This document shows, piece after piece, positions 32,392-42,350 of a stretch of 64,000 bases of DNA. Both the position numbers and the translations under genes were made by a program. This DNA is from Dactylonectria macrodidyma (taxonomy: Eukaryota > Ascomycota > Sordariomycetes > Hypocreales > Nectriaceae). Every line of letters starts with the position of its first letter. Positions within the stretch are counted from its first letter, which is position 1. The stretch covers positions 310,001 through 374,000 of the forward strand of contig JAGMUV010000038.1 in NCBI GenBank assembly GCA_020744425.1. The letters run 5' to 3'. The notes beneath the pieces are model-generated. The model was not told the DNA's origin. It saw only the letters and a list, made by a program, of their open reading frames with translations, and did not search any database.

Positions 32392-35224
32392 CAAATCGTA
32401 TAGTCGCGCGGACTGCGCCCATATTTGGCGTCCATTTTGCATCGTCTGATGGTGATTTCCCTCCCAGGAAGAATGAGATGTTTCCTCTTTGTGTCTCGGT
32501 GCACTGCATCATTTCGGCTCGGTGTGCCGTCCATTTTCTGCATCGGAAGAGAAAGTGCTCAACCGTCTCTGTCGCTTGTCCACATGCGCATTGCTGTGAT
32601 GGTGCTGCTGTGATACGAAAGAGGTATCCATTCAATCTGGCCATGCCTGTCCTGAGCTGCGCCAGCACGCTGGCTTCTCTCCATGATAAGCTATCGTATA
32701 GTTGTCGAGTGTGCTTACCCGGTAGCGCAGCATCGACTCTCTTCGAGAACTTTCCGACATTGTCTGGTAGGTGTTTGCTAGTACACTGGCTCAATCGAGC
32801 CATGTTCAGGGTCGTCGATCGCATTCTGGGAAACTTCAGAACCGGGATGGCACCGTCTCGGGTTGCATTCCGCGCCTCTTCTTTAGCAGTCTTCAGGAGC
32901 TTGTGTTCAGCACTAGTGGGTGTCCATATAACAGTCACCGAATTTCCTTTGGCCTTCAACGTCTCGATGGAATCGTATATGCATCCAACATACTCTTGAC
33001 CGGATTGTTGGCGAGGATTTCGGATCGTAAGCACGGCAGCCTTGTTGCTCGTCAACAGTGCCACGCTTCGGTATCTCAAGTCAGGTAAGTGCCTCAATGC
33101 GTATGCCATCGCCGCCAGCTCCGCAGAAAACGGGTTCTGTTCGGTTCTCATGCCAAGTGTAAAGGAAAATCGTTCCCGTCTCGGCCCTCCCCGCACCGAC
33201 ACAGGGATCTCAATGACCCCGCCGACTCCTACTACACCGCTCCGTCCTGAACTGCTCACTGCAACCCGTATTGCCCAGCCCAGATCTGCTTGCCTCGTCT
33301 CTGTCTCGTCCTTGTCGACAACGATAGTTTGTACCCGTTCTGCCCAAGGTGCCAGTGTGAATGGATTAACCGTTTCTAACTCCTCCATCGGTATCTCATT
33401 GAGTGCCACTGCAAGCTCGTGAAATGGCGAGCGATTGTATCTTCTGAACTTTCGGATACGAGATGTAGCGTTGCGGAGTGGGTTGGTTGCTGGCAGGGTG
33501 TGGAGGTCAATCCACATCTTGATCGCCCGCCTCCAGAAACGCTCCTGTGCACTGGCGATATGCGCCTCTGCTTCTGCTACGCTTGTTGCCACCGTGAGAA
33601 ATGTTCCCACGATCGCTTGTGCCCCAATCCTCTGGACTCGGTTGATAGGGCTGGCCCTTCTGTACTTACATGCGTGCATCCAGACGTTTGAGGCATAATC
33701 CATCACAGGGGCCACCATGGCTGTAAACAGTTGTCTTGCTGTTGCTGGGGTAAGACCCCTGAGCCTCTGCAGCTCCATGGCCGCTTCTAAGCCCTTGGTC
33801 GCTGCCCGTGCGATGTGTTCTTTGTATTTCAGACCAGAGTCCATGATCATTCCGAGAACTTTGACTTGGGTTTTGGGTCGGACAAGCCGCCCCTTGATCT
33901 CGAAGGGCTCTGAATCAGACTTGTACGCCTTGCGGGTGAAGTGAATGATCGCTGTCTTTTCTGCCTCGAAGGTTGCACCACTTCTCCTCTCCCAATCCAG
34001 CGCTTTCTTGATAATCGCTTCAATCCCATCGCGGTTTCTTTCTGCCGTCGCGCCTGTGACCCACGCCGTGAAATCGTCCACGAAAGCTATCGATCCTCCG
34101 TAACAATCAATTCTCTGCTGTACGAGGTCTGCGTTGAAGAATATGAACAGAATCGGAGACAGGGGGGAGCCCTGTGGCAGCCCAGCTTGTGGCAATCTTC
34201 GCACCTCCGATGCCTGTCCATTGACCAGAATAGTCGCCGTGCGATTTGAGCAAAAGGCTTCAATCCAGCGAAGCAGTTCCTCCGGGATACCCCTTGCTCT
34301 CAGTCGTTGGACGAGTCTCTCTTTGAACACTCCATTGTACGCCCCTTTAACGTCGAAACTTATGAGGCTAAGGATTCGTCGGCCTCGCCAGGCCGCGTAG
34401 ATTTGCTCTTGCAGCAATATCAACGCCTGCTCAGCGGACCGCTGTTTACGGGCTCCAAAGTGGTTTGTTGGTAGCAATCCATATGTCTCGACGGCATGTG
34501 AGATCCTTTCCGCAATGACCGCCTCCAGGACTTTTCCTAGCGTGGATAGAAGTGATATAGGCCTCCACGCCTTCGCAATCGAATAATCTCCTTTGTCTGG
34601 CTTCTTGAGAGGAATAATGTTGGCATGCCTCCATTGATCAGGAAGTGTTCCTTCTTCTAGTGATGCATGGAATAACGATAAGATTCGGTGCTTAACAACT
34701 GGCCAAACTTGTTTCCAGACCATGGCGGGTAGTCCGTCTTCGCCAGGTGCTTTCCACGACTTTGCCGCGAAGAGCTGTCGCTCCACCTCTTCCATAGTGA
34801 TGTCTGGCATGGTGATGGCAGCCCCACGCTGTGGTCTCTCCCCTTCCTCCTCGATGAGCTCCGGTAGAGGAGGGAAGAAGGTGGCTAGCATTTCTTCGGC
34901 CTGTTCGCTGTTGTTTGCTGTGCGCGTGCCATCAGCCCTTACAAGCTGGGGCACCCTGCCGAATGCTGCGTCCCCTCCAGACTTGAGATACTTCGCTGCC
35001 TTCCAAATGTTGTCGTTATTGGCTAGGAACTCATTCCAGTGCGTCTTTTTCTGCTGTCTGATGGCATAATGGTACTGCTTTGCTGCTCCCTTGGCTGTAT
35101 TCTCGAGCTCCTCACACCTCTGTCCTGATCGCCTCGATGCTCTGGCGCGATTTCTCCAGTACGTGTATATGCTCCGGAGTTGCGTGAGGTCTGAGGTCCA
35201 CCAGCGCTTTGCGTAGGGCGATGG

Positions 35225-35695
35225 TGTCACGACCCAAGCTAAGGCGTCCAAGGGACCAAGTGGCGAAGGGTGGCAAAACCCTTGGACCTTGAGAACCAAG
35301 CGGCGAGGCTGATGAGTCAGCCTCACGGGCGAATCAGGGAAGGAGCGATGGAGCGATGGAGCGACAGGAGCGATGGGAACGAGGGAGCAACGCTCCTCGC
35401 GCTCCATCGCTCCCATTGAAACCTTAACCTTAAATGGTCGAACAGGTCGAACAAGAGCACGTTCGGCCACGATTGACCAAGCAGACCAGAATAGTATATA
35501 TAGCTTCACTCATTCCCACTTCCCTATGTCCAGATAGCTCTCTAGCTTTCAATACAATTTGATTACTCAAGAATACTTCTTGACATTATCAGACGTGATT
35601 CGCCACCCCACGCTCAGTACGTTACGCCCCGTTTCAGCTGCCAACATAAACCAGTCTGGTTACGGTTTACTACGTTGGGAACCTTGACCGTCACA
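35225..35695 (+). mobile_element. Solo LTR, Gypsy-type, 471 bp
   Basis: It begins TGTCACGACCC and ends TTGACCGTCACA, with a 5-bp duplication GATGG (35220-35224 and 35696-35700). A TATATATAG box near 35495 sets plus orientation. An internal stem-loop at about 35340-35417 is built from GGAGCGAT units and their inverted copies. It splits LINE-2 ORF2 exactly after PRAKPS. A related end is at 2143-2184. Confidence 0.9.
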
Positions 35696-36595
35696 GATGG
35701 CTTTGCTCTGGGTGTCAGAGCGCGAACCGCCTCTAGCACCACTGACATGAGCCTGTCTGTCTTCTGCTGTACGGTACCATCTGTCGGGATGGTCTCTAGT
35801 GCAGCGGCAATTCGGGCGTTTATTTCCTTCCATGGTGCATTTTTGAGTAGGAGTCGTTCCTTGGCCTTTGGCACCGGGAGCGAAATGTCGAACTCCGTCT
35901 CAATGGCACGATGATCGGAGCCATGCTCTGTACCGTGTATCGCACATTTGACAGCTGAGGTCGCTAGGTCCTCGGATGCGAGGACCAGGTCGATCGTTGA
36001 TTCATGTTCTCCGCCTTGCCAAGTCTTCGTGCCTCTCTGGAGCAGACTGCTGAGAGCAAACTCACTCATCAGATCGATGATTTGGTCTGCCTCGCCCTGT
36101 CTCTCTAGCGAGACATCCTCCCCTCCCCAGAGCTGATCGTGGCGGTTGAAGTCGCCCGCAATCACTACGTCCACCACTCTTCCTGCGTCTCGCCTCGTAT
36201 CTTCAATAGTTTTACGTAGGTTGTCGCATGCCTTCCTCAGCGCCTCAACTTCAATTCCTTGAACATAGACAGAGAACACCAATATTGAGCGTTCCGGGAG
36301 TCGTATCAGTGCCGCCGTTATGTCTGGGGACTCAATCGGCACCTGCTCGGCATCCAAATCGTTCCTGATCCAAAGCATGCTTCGGATCGCCCATCTGCCT
36401 TCTCTGTACGTCGGTGGTACCATCTTCATCCACTTATGGTGTGCCATTGGAGTCGTCAAAAGACGGCCCTTAATCCTCCGCGCTTGTGGTTCCTGGATGG
36501 CTAGCACTGCTGCGTTCTGAATGTCTTTATCGTTCATCAAACTTTCATGAACTTCGCCGCGTTTTCGTACGTTGAGCTGGATCATTCGAAGCGTG

Positions 36596-37915
36596 CTACT
36601 CATGCGGAGAAGGGTAGAGCTTCTTGCAATTTCTGCTGAACGACTCGTGGGGACCCCCACAGAGCACACACTTGAAGATAGTTTCGTTGCATGTGCTATG
36701 GTGGTGACCTTCCTTTGCGCATTTTCCACAAATCTGGGTGTTGTTACATTGGAAAGCTTTATGACCGACTTGTTGGCAGTTGTAGCACTGATTTGGGCGA
36801 GGTCGGCGTTCGAACACTCTGGCGTATCCAGATTCTCCTCCAGCATAAAAGAAACCCTCCGAGAGGAGCCTTCTTGCGTCTGAGCCTTTGGTAAGGTAAA
36901 CGACCATTGAGCCGTATGCTTTTGGAATGTCTCTTTTGCTTAGCCAAACTATCTTTGCAATCTGCGTGTCGTTTTCCTTTCCAAAGGCCTCGGCAGCTCC
37001 CGTACGGATGTTACCCGCTTCATCCAGCACTGCTATGCGCTTGACGTTATCCACTTTAATGGGATAGAGCTCATCCCGTAGCACCCGGGCGCCTCGTGCC
37101 AACTTGGCTCCCACCAGTCGTTTCACCATTTGGTGTTCAGCTTCATCTCTGCACACGATCCTGATACGGTTCCGGCTCTTCCAGTCCTTGGTTACCGCCT
37201 GGCAGCGCCAGCTGGACTGGCCCTGCTCAGCACGTACCTCGCTCTCCACGATAGTCCGGATAGCACTTGCTGTAATCAGCTCCGCTTCTTCCTTTTCCAC
37301 CCTCGATGTGTCGACCGTGCAATAAAACGCATCGGTGAGGTTCGAGGGCGATATGTTGCCAGATGGGATGTTGCCAGCTTGGGACGAGGGTGGCGATCGC
37401 ATGACGTCAGCGAAAGAGATGTGCGGGGTAGCTGCCGCGCTCGCGGCGATAGCTTCAAGTTGTTCGCGAATTCGCTTCAACTCATCGCCCATCTGCTTCT
37501 TGGTGTCTTCCAATTGTTGACTCAACTCTTGGGCCGCATTTTGCTGCTCCTCAGCTGCTTCCTTCAAATCTCGAATTACCTCTTGCTGGTTGCTGATGAC
37601 CCCGTTCTGCTCCTTGATGGCTTCCCTTAGCCCTTGGAACTCAGCGCGGTACTCGCCCAATAGCTCCAAGGCCTTCTGGAGCATCGCCCTTCCCTCGTTG
37701 TTGTTGCTACTGTTTCCCTTCCTTGGGTCTGTCGCATGATCGGCTTCCCCTTCAATCGTTGTCGCTCTCGTTGTCGCTCTCGTGGCATATCGGCTGCTTT
37801 TGTTCGGTTCTTTCGCAGTGTCCTCGAGCTTTCGCTTCATGCTTCGAAGCCTCATCGGCGTCGACACGCGGCCGCTTGGCCCCACCAAGGTCTCGGCGTT
37901 TGCCAGAGAGGTCAT
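36596..37915 (-). CDS. LINE-2 ORF1: gag-like RNA-binding protein
   Basis: 439 aa, uninterrupted. Residues about 75-165 form a Gln/Glu-rich coiled coil, and the C-terminus has three Cys-His knuckles: CYNCQQVGHKAFQC, CGKCAKEGHHHSTC and CVLCGGPHESFSRNC. It is collinear with LINE-1 ORF1, including the final LYPSPHE whose stop overlaps ORF2 through ATGAGTAG. It presumably still makes protein even though ORF2 is broken, and could package RNA of related LINEs. Confidence 0.9.
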   Translation of the reverse strand: MTSLANAETLVGPSGRVSTPMRLRSMKRKLEDTAKEPNKSSRYATRATTRATTIEGEADHATDPRKGNSSNNNEGRAMLQKALELLGEYRAEFQGLREAIKEQNGVISNQQEVIRDLKEAAEEQQNAAQELSQQLEDTKKQMGDELKRIREQLEAIAASAAATPHISFADVMRSPPSSQAGNIPSGNISPSNLTDAFYCTVDTSRVEKEEAELITASAIRTIVESEVRAEQGQSSWRCQAVTKDWKSRNRIRIVCRDEAEHQMVKRLVGAKLARGARVLRDELYPIKVDNVKRIAVLDEAGNIRTGAAEAFGKENDTQIAKIVWLSKRDIPKAYGSMVVYLTKGSDARRLLSEGFFYAGGESGYARVFERRPRPNQCYNCQQVGHKAFQCNNTQICGKCAKEGHHHSTCNETIFKCVLCGGPHESFSRNCKKLYPSPHE

Positions 37916-38333
37916 GATGAAAGCCAGCCCACCACCTTACAAATCTTCCAATTGAGGAATAAAAAGATTTCAAGATAGATCGATAGTAATCGTTTTTCCC
38001 GAATAGTCCTCCGATCACATACCGACGCAATACAGTTACAGATCTAATCCACTACACTTGGACCTGAAAGTGGATGTAATGGAGTGGATTTAGGTGGATT
38101 TAGGTACAGTGGGATATTCCCTGACCCTGTACGGTTCAGAGTACTTATTTTTGTATATAATTGCCTATTAAATCGAGGTACCTGGACCCAAGTTAGCCGA
38201 GGTCGATCACCCCTACAGCTAATCTTATCCCATCAACTGCCAATGGGCTCCATTTTTGCCAAGGGCGGGGTAAAGCCAATCAGGGCTTATATGCCCACTA
38301 GAATAATCGAATCATATGCTAAAATTCAGGGTA

Positions 38334-40192
38334 ACGTACATGATAAGCATGCGGATCAAACAAGCATGCGGATCAAAAATCCCTCAACCTACAACATTTC
38401 TATTTGATTAATTATTCCTCAACCACCCAGCATGCCGCGGGCGAATATAGAGGCTAAGGTGCTTCTTGCACTTCAGGCCTACCAAAATAACCGAGAATTA
38501 AGTCTTCGACGCGCTGCAAAGGTCTATGAAATCCCTTATACTACTCTCTACCGCCGACAGCATGGCATATCCGCGCGTTGCGATTGGATCCCTAAATCAC
38601 GCAAACTATCTGATCTAGAGGAACAGATCATTATTCAGTTCATTCTCGACCTAGATTCGCGAGGATTTCCCCCGCGACTGCGTGGTGTTGAAGAAATGGC
38701 CAACCGATTGCTCGCCGACCGCGACGCGTTACCTGTCGGCAAGCGCTGGGCTTCTAACTTCGTCAAGCGACACGAAGAGCTCAAGACGCGTTTTTTTCGT
38801 AAATACGACTATCAGAGAGCCAAATGCGAAGATCCGACTATTATTCGCAACTGGTTTAGGCTCGTGGAGAACACAATCGCGAAGTACGGCATCCGATTAG
38901 ATGATATCTACAACTTTGACGAGACTGGCTTTCTGATGGGCATGATTGCAAGCGGAATGGTCGTCACAGGTTCAGAAAGGCGTGGAAGACCAAAATCAGT
39001 GCAGCCTGGAAGCCGGGAATGGATTACTGTCATTCAGGCGATCAATGCGGAAGGCCGAGCGATCCAGCCGTTTATCATAGGTGCAGGCCAATATCACCTC
39101 GCCAACTGGTACCGAGAAAGCAACCTCCCGGGCGATTGGGCTATTGCAACGTCTCGAAATGGCTGGACCGATAACGAGATAGGTCTTGAGTGGCTAAAGC
39201 ACTTTGACCGGTGTACAACCAACCGATCAACTGGTCCCTACCGTCTTTTAATCCTCGATGGGCACGAAAGTCACCATTCAGCCGACTTTGAGATATATTG
39301 CGAGGAGAACAAGATCATTACGCTTTGTATGCCGCCTCATTCTTCTCATCTGCTTCAGCCTCTTGACGTCGGGTGCTTTGGGCTGCTCAAGAAGGCTTAT
39401 GGTCGAGAAATAGAGCATCTGATCAGATGCTCTATAACCCACGTTTCGAAGACCGAGTTCTTTCCGGCCTTTTACGCCGCATTTCAAGCCACTATGACAG
39501 AAAGAAATATCAAGGCAGCCTTTAGAGGAGCCGGGCTTGTTCCTCTTGACCCGGAAAGTGTAGTCTCGAAGCTTGATGTGCAGCTACTGACTCCAACGCC
39601 GGTTGAGGAGGAGGCTAGCGCCTCTGCCCCTTGGGTTTCAAAGACCCCAAAGACCGTCCTTGAGGCCAGGTCTCAGTCTGAATACCTTGAAAGACGGATC
39701 AGAAGGCATCAAAGTAGCTCTCCAGAGTCAATTCTAGGAGCACTAAAGTCTCTTTCTAAGGGAACTAAGGCAATGATGCATGAGAATGCCTTATTGAGGG
39801 CTGAGAACCGCGACCTTCGACAGGCAAATGAGATACTAAGCCGGCGCCGTAGGGCAAAAAGGACCCGACTACAGAAAAGAGGGGTGATGACAGTAGATGA
39901 AGGAAGGGAAGCAATTGATCGGATGGATGTTAATGCGCAGGTAGTGGCTGAATCGTCGAAAAGTGGTGGTCAAGGAGGGTCAGCGCGACCGAAGGAAAGG
40001 CGCTGTGGAGTGTGCGGCAAGCCCGGACATAATGCAAGGACGTGTAGGTAGTTATTGGGATATATTGGGAAGAGTATAGTGATTGATTTTAATTGATTAG
40101 ATGGTTTGTTGTGTTTTTATAGCGATTTCTATTTCGAAGGTTATGATTTTTGATCCGCATGCTTGTTTGATCCGCATGCTTATCATGTACGT
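38334..40192 (+). mobile_element. pogo-like transposon inside piggyBac copy 2
   Basis: A perfect 48-bp TIR starts ACGTACATGATAAGC, with TA on both sides (38332-38333 and 40193-40194). The matching place in piggyBac copy 1 (near 30797, 'gaggTAccctg') is the empty site with a single TA, which proves the boundaries. Each TIR contains the 16-mer AAGCATGCGGATCAAA twice, 19 bp apart, a likely transposase-binding direct repeat. Confidence 0.95.
38432..40051 (+). CDS. pogo/Fot-like transposase with C-terminal zinc knuckle
   Basis: 539 aa, intact. The N-terminus has a psq-type HTH (LSLRRAAKVYEIPYTTLYRR) and a CENP-B HTH (FILDLDSRGFPP..GKRWASNFVKRH). The DDE_1 core shows NFDETGFLMG, LLILDGHESH and LLQPLDVGCFGLLKKAY, so the DDD triad is present. 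A coiled coil (about 430-475) precedes a single CCHC knuckle CGVCGKPGHNARTC at the extreme C-terminus, as in some fungal relatives. It shares only family-level similarity with the pogo-like protein at 18672-20312. Confidence 0.93.
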   Translation: MPRANIEAKVLLALQAYQNNRELSLRRAAKVYEIPYTTLYRRQHGISARCDWIPKSRKLSDLEEQIIIQFILDLDSRGFPPRLRGVEEMANRLLADRDALPVGKRWASNFVKRHEELKTRFFRKYDYQRAKCEDPTIIRNWFRLVENTIAKYGIRLDDIYNFDETGFLMGMIASGMVVTGSERRGRPKSVQPGSREWITVIQAINAEGRAIQPFIIGAGQYHLANWYRESNLPGDWAIATSRNGWTDNEIGLEWLKHFDRCTTNRSTGPYRLLILDGHESHHSADFEIYCEENKIITLCMPPHSSHLLQPLDVGCFGLLKKAYGREIEHLIRCSITHVSKTEFFPAFYAAFQATMTERNIKAAFRGAGLVPLDPESVVSKLDVQLLTPTPVEEEASASAPWVSKTPKTVLEARSQSEYLERRIRRHQSSSPESILGALKSLSKGTKAMMHENALLRAENRDLRQANEILSRRRRAKRTRLQKRGVMTVDEGREAIDRMDVNAQVVAESSKSGGQGGSARPKERRCGVCGKPGHNARTCR

Positions 40193-40205
40193 TACCTCGA
40201 TTCCT

Positions 40206-42193
40206 CTATAGATTTTGGGTATGCCAAAGGTACCAACAATCTCCATCAATACATAGCGGTACGTTACAGTCTAAGCAGCCCTTTCGGGTCCTTTTTCGCT
40301 GTTGCGGCTGCTGAGTGAGGCTATTCCTAGATATGACGCCTAGAGCCTGGCGCCTTAATGCTTTCCTACTACCGCAATAGGAGCAAGGTGAATTAGCTCC
40401 TCTTGATCCCTTGCGATGGTGCTGCCAAGGAATAGACGTTTTCCTCTTATCTGAAGCCCGCTGAGGTCGTCGTCTTCGACCTCCTGCTAATGGCCCAAAC
40501 TGTTGAATAAGCTGGGATGCAAGCAGTCGCCGCCATTGGTACTGGTTCTTGACCTTTTGCCACTCGGGCTTGCCCCAGACCTGCAGGAAGAAGCTATTTA
40601 CAACGATCACTTCTAGCAGGAAATTCCAAGCAAGGGCTTGCCGGCCTCCTCGACGAATAGGGCGGCTGTATTGATAATAAGACCTCATCTGGTCACTTAT
40701 ATCAACCCCATTCATCTTATGGTTATATTTGTCAATTGCCTCAGGCACCGGGAGGTTCTTCCGGACGTCTGGGCCGAAGGCTTCTTTCCGGGCAGCCCGC
40801 TTTCTAGCAGAGCTTCCGGCCGGCCGGCGCCAGAGACGGATAAATTCCCGGCCGTCTCGGAAGACGGGTGTCAAGAAGAGGACATGGGCGTTATCCTTCC
40901 AGGTGAATTGGTTGACCTATGAAGAGACAAACTGATCAGTATGGAGACATCTATAGAAAGCAGTTTGCAATACCATACCTCCCCATATAAGGTAGGGATG
41001 CAATGGATCTGACCCCAAGGAATACCCTGGCCTTCTGCTTCCTTCTCGGCGATGAGGATCTTATCTATCCCACTGTCTTTCCGGCAGGTCCCGGAAGCTC
41101 CGACCTGCTGCTTCCGGAGGGCCCGGAGAAGCCGTACGGAAGCAAAGAGATTGTCTAGGAATACGTGGTAGACTGCAGCCGGAAGTAGGGTAATAAGTGT
41201 CGTTACAACCCGTTGCGTTGGCGTTAACGGGTCCCACTTTGCGGCAGCTGCTCCAGCCTTGCTGCCTGCCGGCCGGGCCTGAGGGACTAGTCCGTATGGG
41301 CCCTTTCCGTGTACGTGCCAGAGCCACCGGAGGCAGTAGCCCGATTGGGCAAGGATCCAGACCTTGAAGCCGGTTGGGATCGGCTTCGTCGGTATTGTCG
41401 TCGTCTCTAGTGACCGGCCGGTAAATCGGACCATAGCCTTGTCAACGGTAAGGTCGGAGCCAGCCGTATAGAAGGAATCTCCGGTCTCTTGGATATGGGC
41501 CGACCATTCGTTAACCTTCCGATATATATCCGGCATCAGGTCCCCGGCTTGGGCGGGGGCCTGGGCCCGGGCCTGGCGTCGACCTCCTGACTGGAACTCG
41601 GAGGTGTCAAAAACCCGGAGGTGTCGGAGTAATAGCTGAAAGCGGTTCCGGGATATAAACCGAGTAAATGGATAGATAGGATCTTCCTTCTGCTGTTGAG
41701 TCGACCAATACCTTGATGTTTCAGATTCGCTATGTATTCCCATATAGATTAAAATACCTAAGAAAAGGTAAATCTCATCTACAGAAGTCTTCCGCCATAC
41801 GTTCACTCTTGAAGTTCTAGCCCGGGGGCCTTCCTTAGATAGCGGCGCTGCATTCGTCCATTGCACCCACCGCTCAATAAGGCTCCGGGGAACGTACCGG
41901 AAGAATAAGTCAAGCGGGGCTGCCGGCAGCTCCTGTATCTCTGGGGGTCGGGCCGGCACGTCAAAGGGTATAAAGGAGCCCGCCGGCCCGCGCTCGACAG
42001 CCGGAGGTTCGTGGGGCCGGACTGGGCTGTTATCGCACCGCTCCGGCGTACAGTCAGCAGTGCAGGCGACGGCGAGGTCTTCCGGAAGGATCTCAACCAC
42101 AATACAGCTCCGTACGGAAGCAACGGAAGCACCGGAGGCACCGGAGGCACCGGAAGCATCAGAATCACTAGAAGACGTCGCAGCATTGAACAA
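40206..42193 (-). pseudogene. piggyBac-type transposase (copy 2), start codon lost
   Basis: Exon 1 (about 42178-40979) and exon 2 (40916-40206) are joined by a 62-nt intron as in copy 1. The DDD motifs are present (DLTVDKAMVRF, YHVFLDNLFASV, NGVDISDQM). The codon matching the copy 1 start ATG is ACG here, and no other in-frame ATG lies upstream before a stop that I can find. The first in-frame Met comes about 150 residues in, at ILIYMGIHS. Product is probably absent or truncated. The (D/G)AS run is shorter than in copy 1. Confidence 0.75.
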
Positions 42194-42350
42194 AATGACG
42201 GTTTTGGTGGTGGCAGCAGGTAAGAAAACATAGGTGCAAATGATGTTTCGTCATGTACCGATTGAAGTGCGGAGTAAAAGTGGGTACAATAGTGGGTATT
42301 TTGGCCTTGGCAAAAATGGAGCCCATTGGCAGTTGATGGGATAACATTAT

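Larger units (their letters stand above)
32082..36603 (-). pseudogene. LINE-2 ORF2, interrupted by two solo LTRs
   Basis: The frame starts with ATGAGTAG overlapping the ORF1 stop. It encodes endonuclease (IQLNVRKRGEVHESL), is broken at 35225-35695 between AKPS and PYAKRWW, continues through reverse transcriptase (AFVDDF) and RNase H to RATIRF, and is broken again at 32125-32391. The true end is at 32082 (FAIATGRLDNTQR). Apart from the two inserts and a small indel near the second, the domains are those of LINE-1 ORF2. As it stands the protein is split and the element cannot move itself. Confidence 0.88.
30971..38044 (-). mobile_element. LINE-2: Tad-like LINE with three nested insertions
   Basis: It is flanked by a 13-bp duplication TAATCCACTACAC (30958-30970 and 38045-38057). 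The 3' end on the left shares TTTATTTCGCCCGG with LINE-1 and is preceded by an AC-repeat tail. Inside are LINE-3 (31226-31998) and two solo LTRs (32125-32391 and 35225-35695). Removing each insert with one target copy restores LINE homology. Native length is about 5.5 kb. Confidence 0.9.
38229..42340 (-). mobile_element. piggyBac-like element, copy 2, carrying a pogo-like element
   Basis: A perfect 36-bp TIR starts CCCATCAACTGCCAATGG. AT flanks both sides (38227-38228 and 42341-42342). Its body is about 90-95% like copy 1, but the TIRs differ at 7 positions. A 1859-bp pogo-like transposon at 38334-40192 lies between the left TIR and the end of the transposase gene. Without it the element is about 2.25 kb. 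Confidence 0.92.

Noticed and set aside
32270..32400. LINE-2 ORF2 ending at 32270
   Set aside because: That end is encoded by the inserted solo LTR. The homologous end lies at 32082 beyond the LTR.
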